Source of the DNA: Georgenia satyanarayanai
GTDB taxonomy: Bacteria > Actinomycetota > Actinomycetes > Actinomycetales > Actinomycetaceae
Assembly (NCBI RefSeq): GCF_900116375.1
Contig: NZ_UETB01000021.1
Location: 1-35,651 of the forward strand
Reading direction: 5' to 3'
Length of the DNA stretch: 35,651 nucleotides
The notes below the pieces were generated by a model that saw only the letters and a program-made list of their open reading frames with translations, was not told where the DNA came from and did not search any database. Of this stretch, positions 1 to 14,300 are shown one piece after another. Within the stretch, counting starts at the first letter, position 1, and every line of letters begins with the position of its first letter. The position numbers were made by a program, and so were the translations under genes.

Positions 1-3000
1 AAGAGCTTGCCCACGCCCGCCTCGACGGACCGCTGACCGAGCCGGTCCATCGCCTCGGCCGTGGCCAGGGTGTTCTCGTAGCTGCCGATACCGGGAGCCG
101 GGAAGCCACCAGAACCGACGTACTGCTGACCGAGCGTCTCCACGTACTCAAGCGTCTGGTCGAAGTTCGCCTCACCCACGTTGTAGTGCGAGGACAGCAC
201 GTTCAGGCCGATGGAGTCGACCATCTCGCGGAACTGCTCGGCCGTGTAGCCATCGAAGTTCGAACCGTAGGGCTCGATGTTCTCCAGCCCGATCTCCGCC
301 AGACGCGCCAGCACCGACGGCAGACCCTCATCGCCCACCCACGGGATGAGCGAGTACAGACCGATCGACACCTTCTCCACCGGGACCAGCACCGGGTCCG
401 GGAGCTCGTCACCGAGCACCCGGAAGTAGTCGAACCGGATGGTGGGTTCGGCCGTCGAGGCCGCACCCACAGCGAACAGGCCGACCCGGCCGTCCGCAGC
501 CACCCCGGCGTTGGTCACGGCCGGCAGCGTGGTCCACGTCTCGCCGTCGACGGAGTAGGAGCCGGTGAAGGTCTCCCCCGCCTTGGCCAGCCGCAGGTGC
601 ACCGTCGTCGCGCTGATCCCCGGCGAGTTCGGCTGGGGGTTCTGGATGACCGCGTCGACCTCGCTGCGGAGCTCGACGTTGCGCGTGACGGTGGATCCGG
701 CGGTGTTCGTGGTGAGCATGTCGAGCTTGACGTAGTTGTCGTCGTCGACGTGGACCATGAGGCCGCCCTGCTCGTACTGCTGCGTCGTCTCCGAGACGTC
801 GACGACGGTCTCCACCGTCCAGTCACCCTCGACGTCCTGGAGGACGAAGTTGCTCGGGGTGCCGTTGTCACCGACGTAGATGTCGCCGGTGGTGGCGTCG
901 AGCTCGAGCTGACCGTCCACGACCCGCATGTGGTCGGGGTCCGGCCGGACGATGTCCCAGCGGCAGCCGTCGAGGACGGCACCGTCGAACTCGTCGTCCG
1001 GGTCGACCGGCAGGACCGAGTCGTCCGGGGTGATGGTGAAGTTGTCGAACGCGGCGTCGACCGGCGCGAAGCCCCGGTCGGTCCCCTGGACGGCGAACAT
1101 GCCGACCCGGGGGTTCTCGATGCCGGCGAGCGACTTCGTCTCCGCCATCTCGGTGAAGGCCACGCCGTCGGCGCTGTAGGACGCGCGGAGGTCCTCCCCG
1201 TCGCTCGTGAAGCGCACCCAGACGGTGGTCGGGTAGTCCGCCCCCAGGTTCGGGCTGTTGCTGTCCCCGACCTCGTTGGGCACCCCGCCCTCCTCGCGGA
1301 TGAACTGGAAGATCCGGTCCGCGAGGCTGGCCTGCGTCGTGTTGCGGGCCTGGAGCGCCATCTTGGCGTAGTTGTCGTCGTCGCCGTAGATGATGAGCCC
1401 GGCCTGCTGGTAGGCACGGTCGGCCGGCAAGGTGAGCTTCGTCGTCGCAGTGAAGGGCCCGTCGGGCAGGTCCTGCAGGACGATGTTCGGCGTGTCCGAG
1501 TTGTTCGTGCCGTAGATGTCGGTCTCCGACGTCGGCATGATCAGGCTGCCGTTGCTCACCCGGAGGTTGTGGTCCGGACGGACCACGCTCCACCGGTCGG
1601 TGTCGAGCGAGTCGCCGGTGAAGTCGTCGGAACGGCCGTCGAAGCACTGCATCGCCGGCGCGTTCACGGTGATCTGCACCGTCGCCGTCGCCTCGGCGCC
1701 GCCCGGGTCGCTCGCCGTGACGGTGGCCGTGAAGGTCCCCGCCTCGGTGTAGGTGTGGGTCGCCTCGGCGCCCTCACCCGTGCTCCCGTCGCCGAAGTCC
1801 CAGGCGTAGGTGACGTCGTCACCGTCGGGGTCCTCGGCGGTGGCCGAGAACGTGACCTCGAGCGGAGCGCTACCGCGGACCGGCGTCGCCTCGACCGAGA
1901 CGGTCGGCGCCGCGTTGGCCGCGGCACCCCGACCGCTGAATCGGATCTCGTCGACGTCGAAGAGCGCCTCCGTGGTGTCGCCGGTGAACACGAAGTACAC
2001 CGGTCCCTCCCCGCCCGCGTCGGTGATCGGGACGGTCTCACTGACGTCCCAGGTCTCCCAGCCGCCGGTGGGGTCGAGCTGCAACGTCGCGGCCACCGGG
2101 CCGTCGACCGCACCCTGGCGGATCTCGAGGGTGCCGCCGGCACCGTTCGAGGCGTACCGCACGGAGACTCCGTCGATGTTGACGAAGTTCATCGGGTCGA
2201 AGGAGATCCAGTCCCCGTCGTGGATGTCACCGACCTGCGCCCCACCGCGGGCGCCGTCCTTGTCGAAGACGTTGACGCCCTCGGAGTCGGTGTAGAACTC
2301 CGCCTGCTGGTTGCGCAGCCGGAGCACCGCCTCGTCGTCGTCGCGGAGGGCCGGCAGGTCACCGGCGCCCTGGTCGATGTAGGAGGCGTTGATGACGCCG
2401 AAGATGTCGGCGTCCAGGCCGTGCCCGTCGTCCGTCGGCGTGACGATGACGCCCTCACAGCCGGTGGTCGAGGAGAGCGGGTGCCCGTGGGCGTCGTGGC
2501 CGAGGATGTACTCGACGCGGACGTCGGAGCAGTCGATCTCGCCGTCCTCGGCGTCGGTGACGGTGACCCGGTAGGGCACCTGGTCGCCGAAGCCGAACAT
2601 GCTGCCGTCCTCGGGGATCTCCAGGGTGACCTGCGGGGCGCTGTTTCCGACGATGATGTTCACCGTCGTGGTCCCGGTGCGCGCGTCCTCGCCCTCCCCA
2701 GCGGTGACGGTGAGCCGGGCGGTGTACTGGCCCTCCTCGGTGTAGGTGTGGCTCGCGGTGGCGCCGGTGTCGTCGACCGTGCCGTCGTTCTCGAAGTCCC
2801 ACGCGTAGGTGAGGGGCTCACCCTCGGGGTCGCTGGACCCCGAGCCGTCGAACTCGACGGTGAGCGGCGCCTGGCCGTTCGTCGTCGAGGTCGAGATGGT
2901 CGCGCTCGGGTTACGGCTCCCGGCGACGTAGTCGATGCGGTAGACCGCGGAGTCGGCGGCCCCCGTGAAGTAGCCGCCGGTGCCGTAGTCGAGCACGTAC

Positions 3001-5093
3001 ATCGCACCGTCGGGACCGAACTCGACGGCGATGGGCACCTTGACGTCGAGGTGGTCGAGGGTCGGCAGGATGTCGACGAGGTTGCCCTCGTCGTCCGTGA
3101 CGAACTCACGGATCCAGCCACGGCCCCAGTCGTAGTTGAAGGTCTTGCCGTCGAAGTACTCGGGCCACTTGGTCTCCGAGTCCAGCTCGGGGTCGTAGCG
3201 GTAGGTCGGGCCACCCATGGGTGACTCGCTGCCGCTGCCGAGCTCCGGGACGGAGCCGCCGTCGTAGGGCAGCCACGCCGGCACGACCGGCGGGAGCTCG
3301 GTGAGGCCGGTGTTGTTCGGGCTCTCGTTCACCGGGTTCGCGCAGTCGAAGGCCTGCCCGGACTCCCCGGTGCCGAAGTCGTAGTCGATGTACGCGTCGT
3401 TGTCACCGTGGCAGTACGGCCAGCCGTAGTTGCCCGGCTCCTTGATGAGGTTGAACTCGACCTGGCCACCGGGGCCACGGTCGGGGTTCGCGCTGCCGGC
3501 GTCCGGGCCGTAGTCACCCAGGTGGACCCAGCCGGTCTCCTGGTCGACAGCGAAACGGAACGGGTTGCGGAAGCCCATCGCGTAGATCTCCGGGCGGGTG
3601 AGCTCGGTGTCCTCGAAGAGGTTGCCCTCGGGGATGTCGTAGCTGCCGTCCTCGTTGACCGAGATTCGCAGCAGCTTGCCACGCAGGTCGTTGGTGTTGG
3701 CCGAGGACCGCTGCGCGTCCCACGCGGGGTTGCGGTCGGCCCGCTCGTCGATCGGCGTGTAGCCGTTGGAGGCGAAGGGGTTGGTGTCGTCACCGGTGGA
3801 CAGCCAGAGGTTGCCGTCGGCGTCGAAGTCGATCTCACCACCGGCGTGGCAGCACGTCCCACGGTCGGCCTCGACCTCGAGGATCTTCTGCTCCGAGGCA
3901 AGGTCGATGGTGTTCTGGTCGGTGAGCGTGAATCGGGAGAGCTGGTTGTAGCCGTCGAAGGCCGCGAACTGCTCGGCCGTCCCGAACTCGGGCGCGTCAC
4001 CGGCCGGAGTGTCGAGCGGCGGGGCGTAGTAGGCGTACACCCACCGGTTCTCCGCGAAGTTCGCGTCGACCGCGATGCCCTGGAGCCCGTCCTCGTCGTG
4101 GCTGTAGACCGGGATGGTGCCGGCCGTGTGGCTCTCGGAGTCCGCGGTCGTGTAGAAGATCCGACCGTCGCGCGCCGAGTGCAGGACGTCACCGTTCGGC
4201 AGGACCGCGAGCGCGATCGGCTCACCGACGTTCTGCTCGCCGATGACGAGCGTCGTCTGCTCGAAGGAGCTCTCGACGGTGGCGGCGCAGTCGCCGTCGA
4301 CAACACCCGCCGCGGTCTGGATGCCGCCGAGGATGTGCTCGACGAACGCCGGCTCCGAGAAGGACTCGTTCGTGTGCCCACCACCCGTGTACCAGGAGCG
4401 GCCGCCGTCGTAGTCGTGGCACCAGGCGATGGGATGGTCGTGGCCCATCGCGTTGTTCGCGGGGTCGTACGTGGTCTCGTCCAGCGTCGCGAGGACGTGG
4501 ACGTCGCCGCGCGGGTTGTCGCGGTAGTTGTACCACTCGTCAGTACGGTTCCACGTCGTCGGCAGGTGGTCCGTGGAGGGGTGCACCTGGTCGACGACGG
4601 TGACGTCCGCGTTCGGCGTCCCGGGCGGGTGGCTGGCGAAGTAGGCACCGACGAGCTCGCCGTACCAGGGCCACTCGTACTCGGTGTCGCTCGCGGCGTG
4701 GATACCGGCGTAGCCGCCACCGCCCTGGATGTACGCCTCGAAGGCTGCCTGCTGCTCGTCGTTGAGCACGTCGCCCGTGGTGGAGAGCCAGACGACGACG
4801 TCGTAGTTGGCGAGGTTCTCCTCGGTGAAGTCCTCGGCGTTCTCGGTGGTGTCCACCGCGAAGTTGTTCTCCTCGCCGAGCTCCTCGATCGCGGCGATCC
4901 CGGCGGGGATCGAGCCGTGTCGGAACCCGGCGGTCTTCGAGAAGACGAGAGCGCTGAACTCCTCCCCGTCCTCCGGTGGTGGTTCTACATCGGCGCTGGC
5001 GCCGCTCATGGCGAGCGGGAGCACCAGGGCACTGGCGAGCACTGCGCTCGCGCCCCGGGCCCACCACCGCCCAGCTATCGGTCGTCTGGTCAC
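1..5093 (-). CDS. Secreted ThuA / PQQ sugar dehydrogenase / PKD / CBM6-like / LamG-like / TIM-barrel protein, C-terminus beyond window
   Basis: The frame is open from a GTG at 5093 to the window edge (1697 codons seen). The start is fixed by AGGAGG at 5098-5103 and an export signal ending near residue 34 (LPLAMSGASA). Domains in order, rough residues: ThuA-like 45-265; glucose/sorbosone dehydrogenase (PQQ type) 275-715, with RGTCCHAGG, LSTGDDTNP and GFRNPFRF; PKD 725-815; Ig-like 818-922; CBM6-like 928-1052; second PKD 1058-1142; two concanavalin/LamG-like domains (DUF1349 type) 1152-1352 and 1362-1560; then a xylose-isomerase-like TIM barrel from about 1570, cut at the edge after GVGKL. The paralogue at 5354-11029 has one PKD and one LamG-like domain, so this copy has extra modules. 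The missing end probably holds the rest of the barrel, an Ig-like domain and five repeats. Extracellular sugar oxidation is likely from the family; the substrate is unknown. Confidence 0.92.
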   Translation of the reverse strand, partial: MTRRPIAGRWWARGASAVLASALVLPLAMSGASADVEPPPEDGEEFSALVFSKTAGFRHGSIPAGIAAIEELGEENNFAVDTTENAEDFTEENLANYDVVVWLSTTGDVLNDEQQAAFEAYIQGGGGYAGIHAASDTEYEWPWYGELVGAYFASHPPGTPNADVTVVDQVHPSTDHLPTTWNRTDEWYNYRDNPRGDVHVLATLDETTYDPANNAMGHDHPIAWCHDYDGGRSWYTGGGHTNESFSEPAFVEHILGGIQTAAGVVDGDCAATVESSFEQTTLVIGEQNVGEPIALAVLPNGDVLHSARDGRIFYTTADSESHTAGTIPVYSHDEDGLQGIAVDANFAENRWVYAYYAPPLDTPAGDAPEFGTAEQFAAFDGYNQLSRFTLTDQNTIDLASEQKILEVEADRGTCCHAGGEIDFDADGNLWLSTGDDTNPFASNGYTPIDERADRNPAWDAQRSSANTNDLRGKLLRISVNEDGSYDIPEGNLFEDTELTRPEIYAMGFRNPFRFAVDQETGWVHLGDYGPDAGSANPDRGPGGQVEFNLIKEPGNYGWPYCHGDNDAYIDYDFGTGESGQAFDCANPVNESPNNTGLTELPPVVPAWLPYDGGSVPELGSGSESPMGGPTYRYDPELDSETKWPEYFDGKTFNYDWGRGWIREFVTDDEGNLVDILPTLDHLDVKVPIAVEFGPDGAMYVLDYGTGGYFTGAADSAVYRIDYVAGSRNPSATISTSTTNGQAPLTVEFDGSGSSDPEGEPLTYAWDFENDGTVDDTGATASHTYTEEGQYTARLTVTAGEGEDARTGTTTVNIIVGNSAPQVTLEIPEDGSMFGFGDQVPYRVTVTDAEDGEIDCSDVRVEYILGHDAHGHPLSSTTGCEGVIVTPTDDGHGLDADIFGVINASYIDQGAGDLPALRDDDEAVLRLRNQQAEFYTDSEGVNVFDKDGARGGAQVGDIHDGDWISFDPMNFVNIDGVSVRYASNGAGGTLEIRQGAVDGPVAATLQLDPTGGWETWDVSETVPITDAGGEGPVYFVFTGDTTEALFDVDEIRFSGRGAAANAAPTVSVEATPVRGSAPLEVTFSATAEDPDGDDVTYAWDFGDGSTGEGAEATHTYTEAGTFTATVTASDPGGAEATATVQITVNAPAMQCFDGRSDDFTGDSLDTDRWSVVRPDHNLRVSNGSLIMPTSETDIYGTNNSDTPNIVLQDLPDGPFTATTKLTLPADRAYQQAGLIIYGDDDNYAKMALQARNTTQASLADRIFQFIREEGGVPNEVGDSNSPNLGADYPTTVWVRFTSDGEDLRASYSADGVAFTEMAETKSLAGIENPRVGMFAVQGTDRGFAPVDAAFDNFTITPDDSVLPVDPDDEFDGAVLDGCRWDIVRPDPDHMRVVDGQLELDATTGDIYVGDNGTPSNFVLQDVEGDWTVETVVDVSETTQQYEQGGLMVHVDDDNYVKLDMLTTNTAGSTVTRNVELRSEVDAVIQNPQPNSPGISATTVHLRLAKAGETFTGSYSVDGETWTTLPAVTNAGVAADGRVGLFAVGAASTAEPTIRFDYFRVLGDELPDPVLVPVEKVSIGLYSLIPWVGDEGLPSVLARLAEIGLENIEPYGSNFDGYTAEQFREMVDSIGLNVLSSHYNVGEANFDQTLEYVETLGQQYVGSGGFPAPGIGSYENTLATAEAMDRLGQRSVEAGVGKL

Positions 5094-5097
5094 GTTT

Positions 5098-5103
5098 CCT
5101 CCT
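5098..5103 (-). promoter_or_regulatory. Ribosome binding site of the first large secreted gene
   Basis: AGGAGG stands four bases before the GTG at 5093. It decides this start, because the frame has no better initiator that keeps the signal peptide intact. Confidence 0.85.
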
Positions 5104-5180
5104 CGAATCGTGTACGCGTCTCGGCCTCTCGGCCGGTGCCGGCGCGGCGTCCCGCTTCGGTGCGGAGCCGTGCCGAGCCT

Positions 5181-5196
5181 TGTGCGATAGATCACA
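5181..5196 (-). promoter_or_regulatory. CRP/GlxR-like site downstream of the first large gene's promoter
   Basis: On the minus strand the site reads TGTGATCTATCGCACA. It matches the TGTGA-N2-TA-N2-TCACA pattern of actinobacterial CRP/GlxR regulators with one mismatch. It lies nine bases beyond the -10 box, about +3 to +18, where a bound protein would be expected to repress or gate initiation. Similar sites occupy the same place at the two paralogous genes. Confidence 0.55.
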
Positions 5197-5205
5197 GGCG
5201 CGCCC

Positions 5206-5234
5206 AGCCTAGGGCGGGTTTTGCCTATGGTCAA
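5206..5234 (-). promoter_or_regulatory. Promoter of the first large secreted gene
   Basis: On the minus strand TTGACC (5229-5234) and TAGGCT (5206-5211) are separated by 17 bases, a good housekeeping sigma spacing. The predicted 5' leader is about 105 bases. The -35 box is the inner part of a perfect inverted repeat (5230-5246). Confidence 0.65.
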
Positions 5235-5246
5235 CCAAAAGTTGAC
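5230..5246. promoter_or_regulatory. Inverted repeat overlapping the -35 box (candidate operator)
   Basis: GTCAAC-N5-GTTGAC is a perfect 6-bp inverted repeat covering the -35 box of the first large gene. The surrounding sequence, including CCAAAAGT and a downstream CACG-TCGGT block, is recognisably repeated at the promoter of the third large gene (17082-17130). No regulator gene is in the window. Confidence 0.5.
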
Positions 5247-5301
5247 ACCCGAGTACGCACGATCGGTGAGCGCCGCACGTGTTGGCGGAGGCTGGACACG
5301 G

Positions 5302-5339
5302 CACAGGGCCCCGCAGCCGTGCGGCTGCGGGGCCCTGTG
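5302..5339 (-). terminator. Hairpin terminator downstream of the second large gene
   Basis: A perfect 17-bp GC-rich stem with a 4-base loop starts 15 bases after the stop codon at 5354. There is no clear U tract. Nearly the same hairpin follows the third large gene at 11323-11356. Confidence 0.75.
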
Positions 5340-5353
5340 GACCAGCGGTCAGG

Positions 5354-11029
<5,676 letters not shown>

Positions 11030-11162
11030 GGCAATCTCCTTGGAGTCGCGTTCACGTGCGGGCCGCGCCAGGCGCGACCTTCTGCGGCCGGACGGCGTCC
11101 GACTGGGTGTCACCCTCTGCGTCTGCACAGAACTCAGTGACCCCCACCGAGCACACGGTCGA

Positions 11163-11178
11163 TGTGTGCTGCGTCACT
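11163..11178 (-). promoter_or_regulatory. CRP/GlxR-like site downstream of the second large gene's promoter
   Basis: On the minus strand the site reads AGTGACGCAGCACACA, two mismatches from TGTGA-N6-TCACA. It lies ten bases beyond the -10 box, the same place as at the two paralogues. Taken alone it would be weak; the shared position is the support. Confidence 0.4.
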
Positions 11179-11188
11179 CTCCCGCCCG

Positions 11189-11218
11189 AGGGTATGGCTG
11201 GGGCCGTGCCACCGTCAA
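11189..11218 (-). promoter_or_regulatory. Promoter of the second large secreted gene
   Basis: On the minus strand TTGACG (11213-11218) and TACCCT (11189-11194) are 18 bases apart. The CCAAAAGT element found at the -35 boxes of the first and third large genes is absent here, so this copy may have lost one input. Confidence 0.5.
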
Positions 11219-11322
11219 CGACTCCGCCGGGAGGTGACGCACCTGCCGTGACCGGCGCGCGACCGTCCGGGTGGGCGCCGACACGGTCGGCCCATGCGCC
11301 GCTCAGGAGGTGGACGCACGCA

Positions 11323-11356
11323 CAGGGCCCCGCAGCCGAACGGCTGCGGGGCCCTG
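11323..11356 (-). terminator. Hairpin terminator downstream of the third large gene
   Basis: A stem of up to 16 bp with almost no loop, beginning CAGGGCCCCGCAGCC, starts 16 bases after the stop codon at 11373. The stem sequence is the same as in the hairpin after the second large gene, so gene and terminator were probably copied together. Confidence 0.7.
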
Positions 11357-11372
11357 CGGGTCAGCTGTCGGG

Positions 11373-14300
11373 TCAGCCGATCTTGCTCAGCGTGCCGATC
11401 GCCTTGGCGGTGGCAGCGCCACCGACCGGGCGGCGGATGCCGAGGGTGTCGGTCCCGTCGCCGTTCCAGTCACCGACGTAGACCTCGTCACCGAGGCGTC
11501 CGAAGGTGAGCACCGTGTCCGCGTCCCCACCGCTGAGGGTGTTGGAGACGTGGTAGGTGCGCCCACGCTGGATGGCGAAGGAGTCCGTACCGTCGCCGTC
11601 CCAGTCGCCCGCGAGGGTGACGTCCGCGGCCCGACCGTAGGTGAAGACCACGTCGGCGTCGCCGCCGATGACCGAGTTCTTCACGTGGTAGGTCGCGCCA
11701 CGGCGGATCGCGAGGGTGTCGACGTCGGAGCCGTTCCAGTCACCGACGAGGACCTGGTCGTCCGCGCGGCCGTAGGTGAAGCTCACGTCCGCGGGACCGC
11801 CGCGGAGCGTGTTCTTCACGTGGTACTCCGCACCGCGGCGCACGGCGAAGGTGTCCTTGCCGTCGCCGTCCCAGTCACCGACGAGGATGACGTCACCGGG
11901 GCGGCCGTAGGTGAACACCGAGTCCGGGTTCCCGCCACGCTGGCTGTTGGACACGTGGAACTCGTTGCCCTTGCGGACAGCGATCGTGTCCTTGCCGTCG
12001 CCGTCCCAGTCACCGATGAGCACCTCGTCGGCCCAGCGGCCGTACATGAAGTGGACGTCGGTGGAGCCGCGCCAGGTGTTGGACAGGTGGAACTCCGCCG
12101 TCCGGCGGTCGGGAGCCGGAGCGCCCGCCGTCGAGAAGGTGTGGCTCCACTCGGTGGCCGAGCCGTCAGCGAGCACGAAGCCCTCCGCAGCCTGCGCCGT
12201 GACCGTCACGGTGCCGACACCCGGGTGGGTACCCGCCTCGACGATCTCACCGTTGACGACGTACTCGACACCCGTGACACGCGGCACCGTGAAGGTGTCG
12301 CCCGCCGTGCCGTACTCGTCGGTGAAGGTCACCGGAGCGGTCGTCGTCTCCACCGGGCGCGAGCCCTCCTCCCCGGCCGGCTGGCCGGTGAGGTACTCGA
12401 AACCGGTCTCGGCGAAGTTCTCACCCAGCGGCGCGACGTCGTACTCGAGGACGTAGAGCTCGACGTTCGCGTGGTCACGAGCGGCGCGCAGGATGTCCTG
12501 CAGCGGGACGTCGCCCTCACCGAGGTTGGTGAAGGTCGGACGGTCGCCACCGAGGTTCGTCGCGTCCTTGACGTGCAGGAGCTCGATGCGGTCGCCGTGC
12601 TCCTCGATGAGAGCCGGCACGTCCACACCAGCGTGCGCGGCCCAGGCCACGTCCAGCTGGAAGGTCACGTACTCGGAATCGGTCTCCTCGACGAGGATCT
12701 CCCACACCGGGGTCTGCTCACCGTTGTAGTCGAACGTCCTGGTGAACTCGCCGGCGTGGTTGTGACCGAAGAACTTGCCGACGCCAGCCTCGACCGAGGC
12801 CCGACCCAGCGCGTTCATCGTCCGAGCCGTGTCCATGACACGTCCGATGGAGTCGAAGCCCGGCTCTGCAAACCCGCCCGAGCCGACGTACTCCTGGCCC
12901 AGCGTCTCGACGTACTCGAGGGTCGCCGGGAAGGTGGCCACGTCGACGTTGTAGTGCGACGAGGGCACGTTGAGGCCGATGAGGTCGGTCATTGCGCGGA
13001 ACTGCTCGGCGGTGTAGCCGCCCAGGTTCCCGCCGAAGGGCTCGACGTTCTCGAAGCCGATCTCCGCCAGCCGCGCGAGCACGGACGGGAGGCCCGCCTC
13101 GTTGACCCACGGGATGAGGGAGAACATGCCGATCGAGACGTCCTCGGTGTCGACCCGGACCGGAACGAGCTCCTCACCGGTGAGGTAGGAGAAGCCGGTC
13201 TCGGCGAAGAGCTCACCGAGGGGCGCCTGGTCGTACTCGAGGACGTAGAGCGCGATGTCCGCGTGCTCCTCCGCCGCGCGCAGGATCTCCTGCAGCGGGA
13301 CCTCGCCCTCGCCGAGGTTGGTGAAGGTCGGACGACCCTCGCCAGCCACGTTGACGGCGTCCTTGACGTGCAGCAGCTCGATGCGGTCGCCGTACTCCTC
13401 GATGAGGGCAGGGACGTCCACACCGGCGTGCGCAGCCCAGGCCACGTCCAGCTGGAAGGTCACGAACTCCGGGTTCGTCTCACGAACGAGGATCTCCCAC
13501 GCGGAGAGCTCCTCGCCCTCGTGCTCGTACACCGTGGTGAACTCGCGGTCGTGGTTGTGGCCGAAGAACTTGCCCAGCCCAGCCTCCACGGACCGCTCAC
13601 CGAGACGGTTCATGGTGGCCGCCGTCGCCAGCGTGTTCTCGTAGCCGGAGGCCGTCTCCGTCTCGTTGATCCCGGGGGCCGCGAAGCCACCGGAGCCGAC
13701 GTACTGCTGACCCAGCGTCTCGACGTAGTCGAGCGTCGCGTCGAAGGTGTCCTCCGCGACGTTGTAGTGCGAGGACGGGACCTTCAGACCGATCTCGTCG
13801 ACCATCGCGCGGAACTCCTCGGCGGTGTAGCCGTTGAAGTTGCTGCCGAAGGGCTCGACGTTCTGGAAGCCGATCTCCGCCAGCCGCTCGAGCACGGTCG
13901 GCAGACCTGCCTCACGGACCCACGGGATGAGGGAGAACATGCCGATCGAGACCTTCTCCGCGGGGATGCGGATGTTCTCGACCGGGGGCTCCTCGCCCGA
14001 GGCGGTGAAGGCCAGGTAGTCCAGGTCCACACCGGTGCTGGTGACGACGACCTCGCCCGATCCCTCGGGAACGCTGGTGAAGCGCGCCTCGACCTCCTGC
14101 CAGCCACCGTCGCCGGGGGCAGCAGGAGCGTTGCGGTAGGCCTCGACGAGCTCAGCGATCGCGTGCGCGGAGATCTGCCCCTCGGAGAGCTCGACGAGCC
14201 CCTCCAGCGGAACGTCGCGAACGGCGTCGTGGAACTCCTCCGGGATCAGTCCGCTGACGAACTCGGCGCCGACCGGGTCGGCGAGCCACTGACCGACCGT

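Larger units (their letters stand above)
11030..11372. other. Intergenic region between the third and second large genes
   Basis: 343 bases with no gene. Reading on the minus strand it holds the terminator hairpin of the third large gene (11323-11356), a promoter (11189-11218), a CRP-like site (11163-11178) and a leader of about 150 bases ending in AAGGAG before the GTG at 11029. I see no riboswitch-like structure. Confidence 0.7.

Noticed and set aside
415-1640. LamG-like domains as 3-keto-disaccharide hydrolase (DUF1080)
   Set aside because: Attractive for the model, but the visible pattern (DRWSVVRPDHNLRVSNGSL, QQAGLIIYGDDDNY) fits the DUF1349 or GH43 C-terminal type better.
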